From assembly GCF_016862435.1 (NCBI RefSeq), contig NZ_BOMY01000021.1, positions 124,001 to 188,000 of the forward strand: DNA of 64,000 nt. Direction: 5' to 3'. The translations under genes and the position numbers were made by a program. The notes under the pieces were generated by a model. That model had not been told where the DNA came from, ran no database searches, and saw nothing but the letters and a program-made list of their open reading frames with translations. Position 1 is the first letter of the stretch, and every line of letters begins with the position of its first letter. The stretch comes from Paractinoplanes tereljensis (GTDB lineage Bacteria; Actinomycetota; Actinomycetes; Mycobacteriales; Micromonosporaceae). Below are positions 34,133-42,983 of this stretch, in pieces.

Positions 34133-34465
34133 ATGCACCCTGTCGTGCGGGAGTTCGCGGAAGCCTGCCGGGCGTCGGACCTGGCGGGCATCCGTGCGGC
34201 CCTGTCCACCTCGGTGGTGGCGGTCTGCGACGGCCAGGGTGCGGTGTACGGCGCCGCCGCGGTCACCGCGCTGGTCGCCGAGCTGCTGTGCGACCGGCCG
34301 GACACCTCGCTGACGGTGGAGTCGGTCAACGGGGCGGACGGGCTCGCCCTGTGGCGGGCCGGCCAGGCGCTCGTGGTGGTCGCCGTCGACGTCGCCGCCG
34401 CCCGGATCACCGCGCTGTGGATCGTGCTCAACCCGGTGAAGCTGAGCCGATGGCGCCGGCTCTGA
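34133..34465 (+). CDS. Stand-alone SnoaL/NTF2-like protein related to the ECF41 tail
   Basis: 110 aa from ATG 34133, 25 bases after the sigma stop. It aligns by eye along its whole length with the C-terminal domain of the adjacent sigma factor: FAEACRASDLAGIRAALSTS, VVAVCDGQGAVYGAAAV, LTVESVNGADGLALWRAGQA, ITALWIVLNPVKLSRWR. Both the DG.G and N..K. motifs are retained. It lacks any DNA-binding or sigma region. It could bind the same ligand as the sigma tail, or compete for sigma contacts; both are inference. Confidence 0.75.
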   Translation: MHPVVREFAEACRASDLAGIRAALSTSVVAVCDGQGAVYGAAAVTALVAELLCDRPDTSLTVESVNGADGLALWRAGQALVVVAVDVAAARITALWIVLNPVKLSRWRRL

Positions 34466-34520
34466 GCCTTGTATCGAGAGACCATGGTTGGGCCGCCGGA
34501 CCCGCGGCACCGTTGCCGGC

Positions 34521-35405
34521 ATGACCTCGACTTCATTGACTGGAAAACTCGTGCTGGTGACCGGGGCGAGCAGCGGCATCGGCCTGGAAGCGGCCCGGCG
34601 GCTGACGGCGGCCGGCGCGGACGTGATCGGCGCCGTGCGTGACCTCGACAAGGCCGCGAAGGTGCTCCCCGGCGCCGAGCTGCGGGCCCTGGACCTGGCC
34701 TCGCTGGACTCGGTGGCCACCCTCGCGGCGGAACTTCTCGCCGCGGGCCGGCCGATCGACCTGCTGATCAACAACGCTGGGGTGATGGCACCCCCGACCC
34801 GGCAGGCCACGGCGGACGGGTTCGAGCTGCAGTTCGGCACGAACTACCTGGGGCACTTCGCGCTGACCGGGCGGCTGCTGCCGCTGCTGCGCCGGGTCAC
34901 CACGGTGACCAGCAGCGCGGCCCGGCAGGCCCGGCTCGACTTCGGCAACCTGCAGGCCGAGCGGAAGTATTCGCCGGTCCGGGCGTACGGGCAGTCCAAG
35001 CTGGCCAACCTGTTGTTCGCCCTGGAACTGGACCGGCGTTCGGACCTCGTCAGCAACGCCGCTCACCCGGGCACGACGCTCACCGGGCTCTACGGCGCCG
35101 GGCCCAACCTGGGCCGGGCCAAGCCGTCGCCGCACGAGGCGATCATGACCCGGCTGGCCCGCTGGGGTGTCTTGGTGCAGGGCGTCGACCAGGGTGTTTT
35201 ACCGATCCTTTACGCCGCAACAGCCGAGGGCGGGAAGCTCTACGGGCCAGATGGACTTGGACAGTTCACCGGCGCACCGACCGAGCTGGCCGTCTACCGG
35301 CCGGCCCGCGACCGGGACGTGGCGGCGCGGCTCTGGGACGAGTCCGTGGCACTTACCGGTGTCACCTTCGAAAGGAAACTCAGTGGACCGAGCGCGGCTC
35401 GCTGA
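34521..35405 (+). CDS. Short-chain dehydrogenase/reductase
   Basis: 294 aa from ATG 34521 (MTSTSLTGKLVLVTGASSGI). Classical SDR of the retinol-dehydrogenase-like size: TGASSGIGLEAARRL cofactor motif, DLLINNAGVMAPPTRQ, VTSSAARQ (Ser), and YGQSKLANLLFALEL (Tyr/Lys). Substrate unknown. Its last 23 bases overlap the start of the helix-turn-helix regulator gene, so the two are co-transcribed. Ends with a poorly conserved tail. Confidence 0.88.
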   Translation: MTSTSLTGKLVLVTGASSGIGLEAARRLTAAGADVIGAVRDLDKAAKVLPGAELRALDLASLDSVATLAAELLAAGRPIDLLINNAGVMAPPTRQATADGFELQFGTNYLGHFALTGRLLPLLRRVTTVTSSAARQARLDFGNLQAERKYSPVRAYGQSKLANLLFALELDRRSDLVSNAAHPGTTLTGLYGAGPNLGRAKPSPHEAIMTRLARWGVLVQGVDQGVLPILYAATAEGGKLYGPDGLGQFTGAPTELAVYRPARDRDVAARLWDESVALTGVTFERKLSGPSAAR

Positions 35406-36213
35406 CTATCTGCGCACCCGGCGCGAAGCCCTGCAACCCGAGGATGTCGGGCTTCCGCGCGGACCTCGGCGGCGCACCCGCGGGCTGCGCCGCGAGGAGG
35501 TCGCGGTGCTCAGCGACATGTCGATCGACTACTACACGCGGCTCGAACAGCCGCGCGGGCCGCAACCGTCCCCGCCGATGCTCGGGGCGCTCGCCCGGGG
35601 GATGCGGCTCTCCATGGAAGAACGGGATCACCTGTTCCAGCTGGCCGGGTACGCGACGCCGGCCCGCACCGCCGACGGCGAGCACGTCAATCCGGGGATG
35701 CTGCGGATCTTCGACGGGCTGCGCGACGCGGCCGCCCAGGTGGTCACGCACGTCGGCGAGACGCTGCTGCAGACGCCGCTGCACGTCGCGCTGATGGGCG
35801 ACGCCGGTCGCTACACCGGGCTCGCGCGCAGCTTCCACTACCGGTGGTTCACCGACCCGGCGAGCCGGCTCATCTACCCCCTTGACGAGCGGGACGAACA
35901 GAGTCGGCTGATCGTGGCTGACCTGCTCACGGCGTACACCCGAAAATCGACGAAAGCGCAGGCGATCGTCGGAGATCTCCGGGCCCGCAGCCCGGAATTT
36001 GCCGCCCTCTGGCGGCAGCATCCGGTGGCCGGGACCTACTGCGGGCCGGTGCGGCTCGAACACCCCGAGGTCGGGGAGCTCGAGCTGCACTGCCAGCGGC
36101 TGATCGACCCGGACCAGTCGCAGCAGCTCGTGGTCTACACCGGCGCCCACGAGAAGCTGCGGCTGCTGTCGGTCATCGGGCCAGCCACTCCCGGTACGAC
36201 GTCTTCTCGATGA
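35383..36213 (+). CDS. Helix-turn-helix regulator with MmyB-like ligand domain
   Basis: 276 aa from GTG 35383, preceded by AAAGGAAAC. N-terminal Xre-type HTH: LADYLRTRREALQPEDVGLP, RRRTRGLRREEVAVLSDMSI, DYYTRLEQPRGPQPSPPML. The C-terminal 180 residues are the MmyB-like PAS-type domain (QTPLHVALMGDAGRYTGLAR, SFHYRWFTDPASRLIYP, EHPEVGELELHCQRL). Actinomycete proteins of this type commonly regulate an adjacent SDR gene, as here. The 3' end overlaps the convergent NAD(P)-binding gene by 41 bases. Confidence 0.9.
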   Translation: MDRARLADYLRTRREALQPEDVGLPRGPRRRTRGLRREEVAVLSDMSIDYYTRLEQPRGPQPSPPMLGALARGMRLSMEERDHLFQLAGYATPARTADGEHVNPGMLRIFDGLRDAAAQVVTHVGETLLQTPLHVALMGDAGRYTGLARSFHYRWFTDPASRLIYPLDERDEQSRLIVADLLTAYTRKSTKAQAIVGDLRARSPEFAALWRQHPVAGTYCGPVRLEHPEVGELELHCQRLIDPDQSQQLVVYTGAHEKLRLLSVIGPATPGTTSSR

Positions 36214-36907
36214 CCGTGCCCTCCTTGGCGATGAGGGCGTCGCCCTTGGCGGCGGCGAACATGCCGGCCGTGTTGTCGGTGACGACCTCGCGCTTGTCGC
36301 CCTGCGCCGCCAGGGTCAGCCGGCCCAGCTCGTCGAGGCCGAACACCTCCGGGCCGGCGTAGGAGCGGGTGCCCATCAGCGGGCTGCCCACACTGACGTC
36401 GGCGACGGCCTGGGCCACCTCGGCGGCGGCCATCGGCTGGATCAGGGTCGACGGCAGGTGCACGGTGTTCTCGTCGGCGGTCCACTTCAGCACCGACCCG
36501 ATGAACTCGAAGAACTGGGTAACCCGGACCACCGAGTACGGGATCGGGCCGGCCTTGAGGATGTCCTCCTGCAGCACCTTGGCCTGGTAGTAGACCAGCT
36601 CCGGGACCAGCTCGGCGCCGACGATCGAAAGGACAACAGCGTGGCGTACGCCCGCGGTCTGCGCCGCGGCGAGCAGGTTGTCCATGGTCGTCCGGAAGAA
36701 GGCCGGCGACGCCTCGTCGAACGTCGGCGAGTTCGTCAGGTTGACCACGACCTCGACGTTCTCCAGAGCCGCGGCCAGCCCGGCCCCGCTGAGCAGGTCG
36801 AGCCCGCTCGACGGCGAGTGCGGCACCGCCTCGTGCCCGGCCGCGTTGAGGATCTTGACAACCTGCGACCCGATAAGCCCGGTCCCGCCGATAACTGCGA
36901 TCTTCAT
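36173..36907 (-). CDS. NAD(P)H-binding atypical SDR (NmrA-like)
   Basis: 244 aa from ATG 36907. N-terminal MKIAVIGGTGLIGSQVVKIL, then VEVVVNLTNSPTFDEASPAF, VRHAVVLSIVGAELVPELVY, YYQAKVLQEDILKAGPIPYS and VVRVTQFFEFIGSVL. The YxxxK catalytic pair is retained as YYQAK. ECF41 sigma factors typically control a neighbouring carboxymuconolactone decarboxylase, oxidoreductase or epimerase gene; an ECF41-like promoter 39 bases upstream of this gene fits that pattern. Substrate unknown. Confidence 0.87.
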   Translation of the reverse strand: MKIAVIGGTGLIGSQVVKILNAAGHEAVPHSPSSGLDLLSGAGLAAALENVEVVVNLTNSPTFDEASPAFFRTTMDNLLAAAQTAGVRHAVVLSIVGAELVPELVYYQAKVLQEDILKAGPIPYSVVRVTQFFEFIGSVLKWTADENTVHLPSTLIQPMAAAEVAQAVADVSVGSPLMGTRSYAGPEVFGLDELGRLTLAAQGDKREVVTDNTAGMFAAAKGDALIAKEGTVIEKTSYREWLAR

Positions 36908-36945
36908 GGTTCTTGTCCCTCCGGTTGTGGCGTGTCGCCAGCAAT

Positions 36946-36972
36946 GACCGGACCGGGTCGCCGTTTGTGACA
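36946..36972 (-). promoter_or_regulatory. ECF41-like promoter, site 3 (NAD(P)H-binding gene)
   Basis: Minus strand TGTCACA (36972-36966), 16 bases, GGTC (36949-36946), with ATG at 36907. Spacing and both elements are identical to site 1. Confidence 0.65.
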
Positions 36973-37187
36973 GGCGAGATGTGGACGGAACTCCGATCGC
37001 CGAGGGCGGCTATGCCCGGCAGCGGGTTCTCCTGAGGGTGGCGCTTGTCGCGATCACCCTCTACGCGCCCGCTTACTTCGCTGACCGGGCTGGCCCCGTC
37101 CGGTCCCGACCTTGGCGAGTTCCCGCTCGCGGCGAACAGGAACTCAACACATCCCAGCCTGCGCCGCGCGGGCCAACCGGCTCAGGA

Positions 37188-38297
37188 TCAGGTCAGGGCG
37201 CAGGTCACGGCTGGGACGGCATTCGTGGCGGACGACGAGGCCAGAAACCCGAAGGTGGCCGTGCCGGCCGGGGCGAGGCGGCCGTTCCAGTCGACGTTGC
37301 GGGCGGTCACTGACGTGCCGGACTGGGTGACGGTGGCGTTCCAGGCCTGGCTGATGGTCTGGCCGTTGGTGAACGCGAACGTCGTGGTCCAGCCGGTCGA
37401 GGCCGCTGAGGAAGCGTTGCTGACGGTGACCTCACCCTGGAAGCCGCCGGTCCACTGAGAGACCACCCGATAGGTCGCGGTGCACGCGCCGGTCGGCGGC
37501 GCGGTCGTGGGCGCCGTGGTTGGGGCTGTCGTCGGCGCTGTGGTCGGGCTCGTTGTGGGCGCTGTGGTTGGGGTCGTGGTGGTGCCTAGCGCTCGGGTCA
37601 GGGCTGGGTACCAGGCGTCGGACATCTTCTGGAAGCCGGTGTCGTTCGGGTGGACGCCGTCTACGTTGTCGGCTACCGCGTCGTAGCCGGTCCACAGGTC
37701 GGCCACGGTGATCGGGGACTGAGTCGTGGTCAGGCCGGCGGCCCAGGCCGGGATCGCGTTGTCCAGGGCGGCCACGTCGGCGGGGCAGGTGGCGCAGGCG
37801 GCCGCGCTCATCGGGATGATCTTCGCGACGACGATCTTCATGGCCGGGTTCTGGGCGCGCATCTGGGTGACCAGCTTGGTGAAGGCGGTCAGCTTGTCAG
37901 CGAGGGGGAGGTAACCGCCCCACATGTCGTTGGTGCCCAGGTGCATCAGGACGAGGTCGGGCTTGGCGGCGGCCAGCCACGGTGGGAGCTGGTCGTTGGC
38001 GGCGATGCCGGTGGCCGCGTAGCCGCCGTGTCCCTCGTGGTCGAAGTCGTAGGCGTAGCCGGGATTGCAACCGCCGCCATCGGACTGGGTGCCGACGAAG
38101 TCGATGTCGGTGTAGCCGGAGGTCTGCAGGCGGTGCCAGAGCTTGGCGCGCCAGCAGCCCGGCCCGGCGGTGATCGAGTCACCGAGCGCCATGATGCGCA
38201 CCGGGGTGGCGGCCTGGGCGGGCGGCGCCACGGCCACGACGATGGCGGCGGCCGCGAGCAGGACGGCAAGCAGGAACCTTCGCGGCACGATCGACAC
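37188..38297 (-). CDS. Secreted SGNH esterase with C-terminal CBM2
   Basis: 369 aa from GTG 38297. Signal peptide to about PPAQAA. SGNH hydrolase: block I IMALGDSITAGPGCWRAKLW, block III LVLMHLGTNDMWGG, block V DNVDGVHPNDTGFQKM. This pattern fits CE3-like acetylxylan esterases. A Thr/Pro linker of TTAP units joins a C-terminal CBM2 cellulose/xylan-binding domain (YRVVSQWTGGFQGEVTVSNA, WTTTFAFTNGQTISQAWNAT, NVDWNGRLAPAGTATFGF). A perfect CebR-type operator lies 20 bases upstream, so induction by cello-oligosaccharides is expected. Confidence 0.9.
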   Translation of the reverse strand: MSIVPRRFLLAVLLAAAAIVVAVAPPAQAATPVRIMALGDSITAGPGCWRAKLWHRLQTSGYTDIDFVGTQSDGGGCNPGYAYDFDHEGHGGYAATGIAANDQLPPWLAAAKPDLVLMHLGTNDMWGGYLPLADKLTAFTKLVTQMRAQNPAMKIVVAKIIPMSAAACATCPADVAALDNAIPAWAAGLTTTQSPITVADLWTGYDAVADNVDGVHPNDTGFQKMSDAWYPALTRALGTTTTPTTAPTTSPTTAPTTAPTTAPTTAPPTGACTATYRVVSQWTGGFQGEVTVSNASSAASTGWTTTFAFTNGQTISQAWNATVTQSGTSVTARNVDWNGRLAPAGTATFGFLASSSATNAVPAVTCALT

Positions 38298-38316
38298 CTC
38301 ATCGACGTAGGTCTAT

Positions 38317-38330
38317 TGGGAGCGCTCCCA
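38317..38330. promoter_or_regulatory. CebR box upstream of CBM2 esterase
   Basis: TGGGAGCGCTCCCA, a perfect 14-bp palindrome identical to the operator bound by the LacI-family cellobiose regulator CebR in Streptomyces. CebR itself is not in the window. Confidence 0.85.
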
Positions 38331-38373
38331 GCAGAATCGACGTCAAATGGCGATACGTCAAGCGACGCGAGTC

Positions 38374-39339
38374 CTACGAGGGCTTACCCTGGCCGGCGAC
38401 GGCAACTGCGGAGGCCTGCTCCGCGCTGGTGAGCGTGACGGTGACCTGGGCTATTGCGGGGTCGGCCAGCAGTTCGGCGCGCAAGCGGCCGACCTCGGCG
38501 ATCAGTGTCGCGGCCGGCTCGCCTTGCAGGCGCAGGGCGGGCGTCACGCTGATGTTGACCAGCAGGCTGGACGGGCCTACGTAGACGGCGTGCACGTCGG
38601 ACGGGTCGCCGGTCCAGTCGGCCGAGGCGACCCGCTGCCGGATCGGGTCGACCACGTCGTCGGGGGCGGCCTCCTCCAGCAGCAGCGCCTTGGAGCGGCG
38701 GGCCAGCAGGAACGCGACCGCGATCAGCAGGACGCCGATGGCGATGCTGCCGATCGCGTCCCAGGTCGCCCAGCCGGTCCACGCGTGCAGCAGCAGGGCG
38801 GCGAGTGCCACGGCCAGGCCGATCAGCGCGGCGGTGTCCTCCAGGAACACCGTGGTGGCGCTGGGGTCCGAGGCCCGCGCCAGGTGTTCGCGCATCGACC
38901 GCTGCCGTTCGGCGGCGTCGCGCTTGAGCTGCTTGCGGGCGGTCTGCCAGGAGTACGCCTCGAAGACCGCCGCGACCAGCAGCACGCCGACGCCGACCCA
39001 CAGCGACTCGACCGGCTCGGGCAGCAGCAGACTGCGGATCCCTTCGCCGATCGAGAGGGTGCCGCCGACCAGGAAAATCCCGAGCGCGGCCAGGAACGCC
39101 CAGAAGTAGCGCTCCTGCCCGTACCCAAAGGGTCGGTCTTTGTCCGGTCCGCGGTCTGATTTCCGCAGGCCGACGAAGAGCAGCACCTCGTTGCCGGTGT
39201 CGGCCACCGAGTGGGCGGCCTCGGCCCACATCGACGCCGACCCGGTCAGCAGCGCGGCCACGATCTTCGCGATGGCAATGCCCAGGTTCGCGATGACCGC
39301 GACGATGACCGTACGGAAAGTGCTGCCCTCTGCTGCCAC
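38374..39339 (-). CDS. Cation diffusion facilitator family transporter
   Basis: 321 aa from GTG 39339. Six transmembrane helices; metal-site motifs SMWAEAAHSVADTGNEVLLF (helix 2) and an HxxxD-like VFLEDTAALIGL (helix 5), with the loop RPFGYGQERYFWAFL typical of CDF proteins. The C-terminal 90 residues are the cytosolic ferredoxin-like domain (VHAVYVGPSSLLVNISVTPA). It exports divalent metal, probably zinc or a similar ion, against protons. Thirty-three bases after carbonic anhydrase on the same strand. Confidence 0.92.
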   Translation of the reverse strand: MAAEGSTFRTVIVAVIANLGIAIAKIVAALLTGSASMWAEAAHSVADTGNEVLLFVGLRKSDRGPDKDRPFGYGQERYFWAFLAALGIFLVGGTLSIGEGIRSLLLPEPVESLWVGVGVLLVAAVFEAYSWQTARKQLKRDAAERQRSMREHLARASDPSATTVFLEDTAALIGLAVALAALLLHAWTGWATWDAIGSIAIGVLLIAVAFLLARRSKALLLEEAAPDDVVDPIRQRVASADWTGDPSDVHAVYVGPSSLLVNISVTPALRLQGEPAATLIAEVGRLRAELLADPAIAQVTVTLTSAEQASAVAVAGQGKPS

Positions 39340-39372
39340 ACCCGGCCGTTACCCATCGGCCGGGGCGTGCAA

Positions 39373-39864
39373 TCAGTGGACCTCGCGGAGTTTGCCGGAT
39401 TCCACCTCGTAGACGAAGCCGCGGACCGAACTCTTCACCGGGATGAACGGGTCCTCGAGGATGCGGCGCAGCGACTGGCGCACGTCCGCGTCCAGGTCGG
39501 TGAAGGCCTCGGCGGCCCACGGCGGACGGATGCCGACCTCGTTCTCGATGGCGGTCTTGAACCCGTCGTCGGTGAACGTCAGCATGCCGCAGTCGGTGTG
39601 GTGGATCAGGATGATCTCGGTGGTGCCCAGCAGCCGCTGGCTGATGGCCAGGCTGCGCAGTTCGTCGGCGGTGACAACCCCGCCGGCGTTGCGGATGACG
39701 TGCGCGTCACCCTCCGAAAGACCCAGCAGGCCGTACGGGTTCAGACGCGCGTCCATGCAGGCCAGCACCGCCACGTGCTTGGCCGGCGGCAGCGGCAGCG
39801 TGCCCTTGTCGAAGGTGGCGGCATATTGGGCGGCGTTGGCCAGCAGTTCGTCGGTGACGGTCAT
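39373..39864 (-). CDS. Beta-class carbonic anhydrase
   Basis: 163 aa from ATG 39864. Zinc ligands appear as Cys in VAVLACMDARLNPYGLLG and His/Cys in IILIHHTDCGMLTF, with the Asp/Arg pair in CMDAR and the AHVIRNAGGVVT loop. It matches the small actinobacterial (Rv1284-like) subgroup and interconverts CO2 and bicarbonate in the cytosol. The zinc-transporter-like gene downstream may be coincidental. Confidence 0.93.
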   Translation of the reverse strand: MTVTDELLANAAQYAATFDKGTLPLPPAKHVAVLACMDARLNPYGLLGLSEGDAHVIRNAGGVVTADELRSLAISQRLLGTTEIILIHHTDCGMLTFTDDGFKTAIENEVGIRPPWAAEAFTDLDADVRQSLRRILEDPFIPVKSSVRGFVYEVESGKLREVH

Positions 39865-39925
39865 GGTGGGACCTCCCGGTCGAGTCGGTGTCGGCCCCAC
39901 CATAACCACAACTCCGATAGGTCGA

Positions 39926-42727
39926 CTAGGAACCGAAGGTGTCGTGCGTGATGTATTGCCCGGTCGGCGGCGTCACCGTGGTGCGGTTCGGGGTCGGCTC
40001 CCACGTCCAGCTGCCGTCGGTGTTCTTGATCAGGTACTTGAACTCGACCGGCGTGTTGGGCGGCAGGCTGAGGCTCGCCGACCATACCGGGTAGGTCGCC
40101 GCCGACAGCGGCACCGCGCGCACCGGGTCCCACTGGCCCAGCTCGGGGATGCTGCCCACAACATACACATTCTGGCCCCAGACGGTGGTCGCGGTGACGT
40201 TGAACGTCGCGGCGATCCGGTTGGCCGGCGGGTGCATGGTCACCCCGCTGCCGTCGGCGACGGCATTTGTCAGGTACGCGTACGCGAAACCGTCCGTGCC
40301 GCCCGCGTTCTCCAGCCCGATCGTGGCGCTCGTGCCAGTGGCCCGCTCCCCTATCAGACCGCGATAGCGGTAGGTGACGGTGCCGTCGGTGTGCAGGATG
40401 GCGCTGACCGACACCCGCTGGGCCGAATCACCGAAGAACATCACGTTGCGCCACTCGACCACGAAGGTGTCGGCGGTGGCCGCGGTGTAGACCCCGGCCG
40501 CCGCATCGATATAGAGGTCGTCCCAGAAGGGGTAGAGCGCGTTGTTCGGTTCGGTGTTCAACGGCAGCGTGGTGTTCGAGAACGATGTCGAGGCGTTGTC
40601 GAACGCGATGAGGCCGTTGCTGCCCACCCACGCCTGGGTGTGTGCAACTCCGTAGAGCGGAAACGAGAACGGCAGCGTGACAGCTATAGAACTGTCGTCG
40701 CCAGTGATCTGCAACTGCTGGCTGCCCTCGCTATAACCCTCGGTGGCCGCGGCGCAGGTGTAGCCGTAGTGGTCGGACAACAGTGGCAGGTCGAGGTCGA
40801 GCGTCTGGTCGCCGGTGACGGTGAGCGGACGGGTGGTCGGCGCGGCACATCCACCGGCCGGCCGGGCCACCAGTTCGTAGCTGCCCAGCGGCACCGCCAG
40901 ACGATAGTGGCCGCCGGAATCGCTGGTGACGGACACCGGCGTACCCGTCAAGGCCACCGACGCACCCGGAATCGGACTGCCGCCGCTGGTGAGCAGGCCG
41001 TTGATCAGCGCGGAAGCGCTGGTGGTCAGCGCGGCGTCGAGCCGGGCCGAACCACCGCCGGTGATCGACACGTCCCCCTCGAACGTGTCGTAGCCGAACG
41101 CGGTGATCCGCACGTGATAGTTGCCCGCGAGCAGCCGGGCATAGCGATAGCCGCCGTCGGCGGTCGTGGTCAGTGACTTCGAGGCCGGGCCGGCGATCGT
41201 CACGGTTGCTCCGGAGACCGGGAATCCGGCGCCGGTGACCGTGCCGGACAGGCTTCCGGCCGGGCTGACGGCCAGTGTGACCGCCGCGTACGCGTCGAGT
41301 TTGCCCTGGCCCCAGACGTTGTTGTCGGCGGCCGTGCCGCCGCACGAGGTGTCGTCGGTGTCGATCGCCGTCTCGTCGAGGATCTCCCGGGTGGCGGCGA
41401 TGTCGTGCCGCAGCGCCGGGGCCGCCGCCCAGATCAGCGCGACCGTGGCCGCGGTGTGCGGCGACGCCATCGACGTGCCGCTGTAGACGCCGTAACCGCC
41501 GGGGATGCTCGAACGCACGTCGACGCCCGGGGCGGCGATGTCCGGCTTGACCGTGCCGTCCTGGCCGGAACCGCGGCTGGAGAACGACGCGATGGTGTTG
41601 TTGACGTCGAACACCCCCGACGCGTACGTCGCCGTGTAACTGCCCGGCGTGCTGGACGAACCGCAGATCGGGCCGTTGTTGCCGTTGGAGAACGCCGGGA
41701 AGATGCCGGCCCCGACCCAGTTGTTGACCACCTCGGAATACCACGGGTCGAAGCCGGAGCCACCGCCCCACGAGTTGTTCACGACGTCCGGGGCCAGGTC
41801 CGGCCGTGGGTTGGCGCCGGCCCGGTCGGTCGGCGCGACGATCCACTGGCCGGCCGCGAGCAGCGCGCCGATCGAGCAGGAGTTGGTCTCGCAGCCCTTG
41901 GCCGCGATCCACTTCGCCCCCGGCGCGACGCCGATGCCGTCGGCGCCGGCCATCGTGCCCATCGTGTGCGTGCCGTGGCCGGCGTTGTCGCAGGGCAGGT
42001 TGTCGGCGCAGGTGTGCGACGGGTCGTACCAGTTGTAGTCGTGGCTGACGCTGCCGTCGGCGTTGCGGCCGCGGTAGTTCGCGGCCAGCGCCGGGTGGTC
42101 GAACTGGACGCCGGTGTCCACGTTGGCGACCACGATGCCGGCGCCGGTGTCGCCGCGCTCGCTCCAGACCCGGGGCGCGCCGATCCGGTCGATGTTCCAC
42201 TCGACGCTCTGCACCTCGGCCTGCGCGGCGCCGGCCTGCACGGCCGGCAGCCGGATCGGGTCGTCCGGCAGGACCGCCTTGACCTCGGGCCGGGCGGCGA
42301 CCGCCGCCAGGGTCCCGGCGTCGCCGGTGACCCGCATGGTGTCGGCGATCCAATAGGCCTGGAACTTCGCCTTGCGCTTACCCAGGAGCGTACGCAGGGC
42401 AGCTTGATCGCGATTCGCACCCGCCCGGACGTCCCGGTAAACGGCGGTGGCCTTCGCCTTGCCCTTTGCCGCCCGGGCCGCCGCCAGGCCGTCGCCACCG
42501 CGCAGCATGACCCAGAACGACGCCGTCTTCCCGTTCGCGACCTGCGTTTTCACCTTGGCCGCGACCTTGTGATGGGCCGCGGAATCCCCCTGGACCGCGT
42601 TCCCGTGAGCCACGGTCGCCCCCTGAGCCGCTGCCACCCCCTGGGCCGCGGCGGCCGGCGGCGCGCCGGCCACTCCTGTCATGACGGTGGCCGCGCCGAA
42701 GGCGGCCGCCCAAGATCGGAGTCTCAT
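39926..42727 (-). CDS. Secreted subtilase with CBM20 starch-binding domain
   Basis: 933 aa from ATG 42727. Signal peptide, I9-like propeptide, then an S8 catalytic domain with VVANVDTGVQFDHP (Asp), NAGHGTHTMGTMAG (His) and VYSGTSMASPHTAAT (Ser). Two carboxypeptidase-regulatory-like beta domains (LSGTVTGAGFPVSGATVTIA, INGLLTSGGSPIPGASVALT) and a beta region follow. The last 95 residues are a CBM20: NVTATTVWGQNVYVVGSIPE, LGQWDPVRAVPLS, VEFKYLIKNTDGSWTWEPTP. A starch-binding module on a subtilisin is uncommon and suggests targeting to starch grains or alpha-glucan-coated substrate. TGCAAGAA-type repeats lie upstream. Confidence 0.92.
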   Translation of the reverse strand: MRLRSWAAAFGAATVMTGVAGAPPAAAAQGVAAAQGATVAHGNAVQGDSAAHHKVAAKVKTQVANGKTASFWVMLRGGDGLAAARAAKGKAKATAVYRDVRAGANRDQAALRTLLGKRKAKFQAYWIADTMRVTGDAGTLAAVAARPEVKAVLPDDPIRLPAVQAGAAQAEVQSVEWNIDRIGAPRVWSERGDTGAGIVVANVDTGVQFDHPALAANYRGRNADGSVSHDYNWYDPSHTCADNLPCDNAGHGTHTMGTMAGADGIGVAPGAKWIAAKGCETNSCSIGALLAAGQWIVAPTDRAGANPRPDLAPDVVNNSWGGGSGFDPWYSEVVNNWVGAGIFPAFSNGNNGPICGSSSTPGSYTATYASGVFDVNNTIASFSSRGSGQDGTVKPDIAAPGVDVRSSIPGGYGVYSGTSMASPHTAATVALIWAAAPALRHDIAATREILDETAIDTDDTSCGGTAADNNVWGQGKLDAYAAVTLAVSPAGSLSGTVTGAGFPVSGATVTIAGPASKSLTTTADGGYRYARLLAGNYHVRITAFGYDTFEGDVSITGGGSARLDAALTTSASALINGLLTSGGSPIPGASVALTGTPVSVTSDSGGHYRLAVPLGSYELVARPAGGCAAPTTRPLTVTGDQTLDLDLPLLSDHYGYTCAAATEGYSEGSQQLQITGDDSSIAVTLPFSFPLYGVAHTQAWVGSNGLIAFDNASTSFSNTTLPLNTEPNNALYPFWDDLYIDAAAGVYTAATADTFVVEWRNVMFFGDSAQRVSVSAILHTDGTVTYRYRGLIGERATGTSATIGLENAGGTDGFAYAYLTNAVADGSGVTMHPPANRIAATFNVTATTVWGQNVYVVGSIPELGQWDPVRAVPLSAATYPVWSASLSLPPNTPVEFKYLIKNTDGSWTWEPTPNRTTVTPPTGQYITHDTFGS

Positions 42728-42796
42728 CCGTTGTTCCCCCCTGCCGCGGGGAACGGTCGCCCCCGCGAACGGACGGAAGGTATCGACGCCGATCGC

Positions 42797-42825
42797 GTTC
42801 TTGCAAGTTTTTGCAGTTCTTGCAG
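42797..42825. promoter_or_regulatory. Triple TGCAAGAAC-like repeat upstream of CBM20 subtilase
   Basis: On the minus strand three tandem units read CTGCAAGAA, CTGCAAAAA, CTTGCAAGAA, about 70 bases before the start. They resemble the TTGCAAG-type operators I associate with MalR/Reg1 LacI-family regulators of maltose and amylase genes in streptomycetes. The link is inferred from the starch-binding domain and position. Confidence 0.45.
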
Positions 42826-42983
42826 AGCCGTTTCGGGACTATGTCAACGGTGAGACATCGGCAGGTGGGAGACGTTGACCCAGGTCGGGGATTTGTTGCC
42901 AGCAACCACATTCAAACGCGGATGGCGAAGAAAGGCCCGCCTGGGGTTGCGCGGACGCTCCCCCAGCGGGCATTGTGGTCGGT

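Noticed and set aside
36973..37187. Short plus-strand open frames between the NAD(P)H-binding gene and the CBM2 esterase
   Set aside because: No start context, motif or consistent composition; treated as intergenic.
37480..37590. Tandem repeat near the esterase linker as a regulatory repeat
   Set aside because: It encodes the Thr/Pro TTAP linker between the catalytic and CBM2 domains, an ordinary low-complexity linker.
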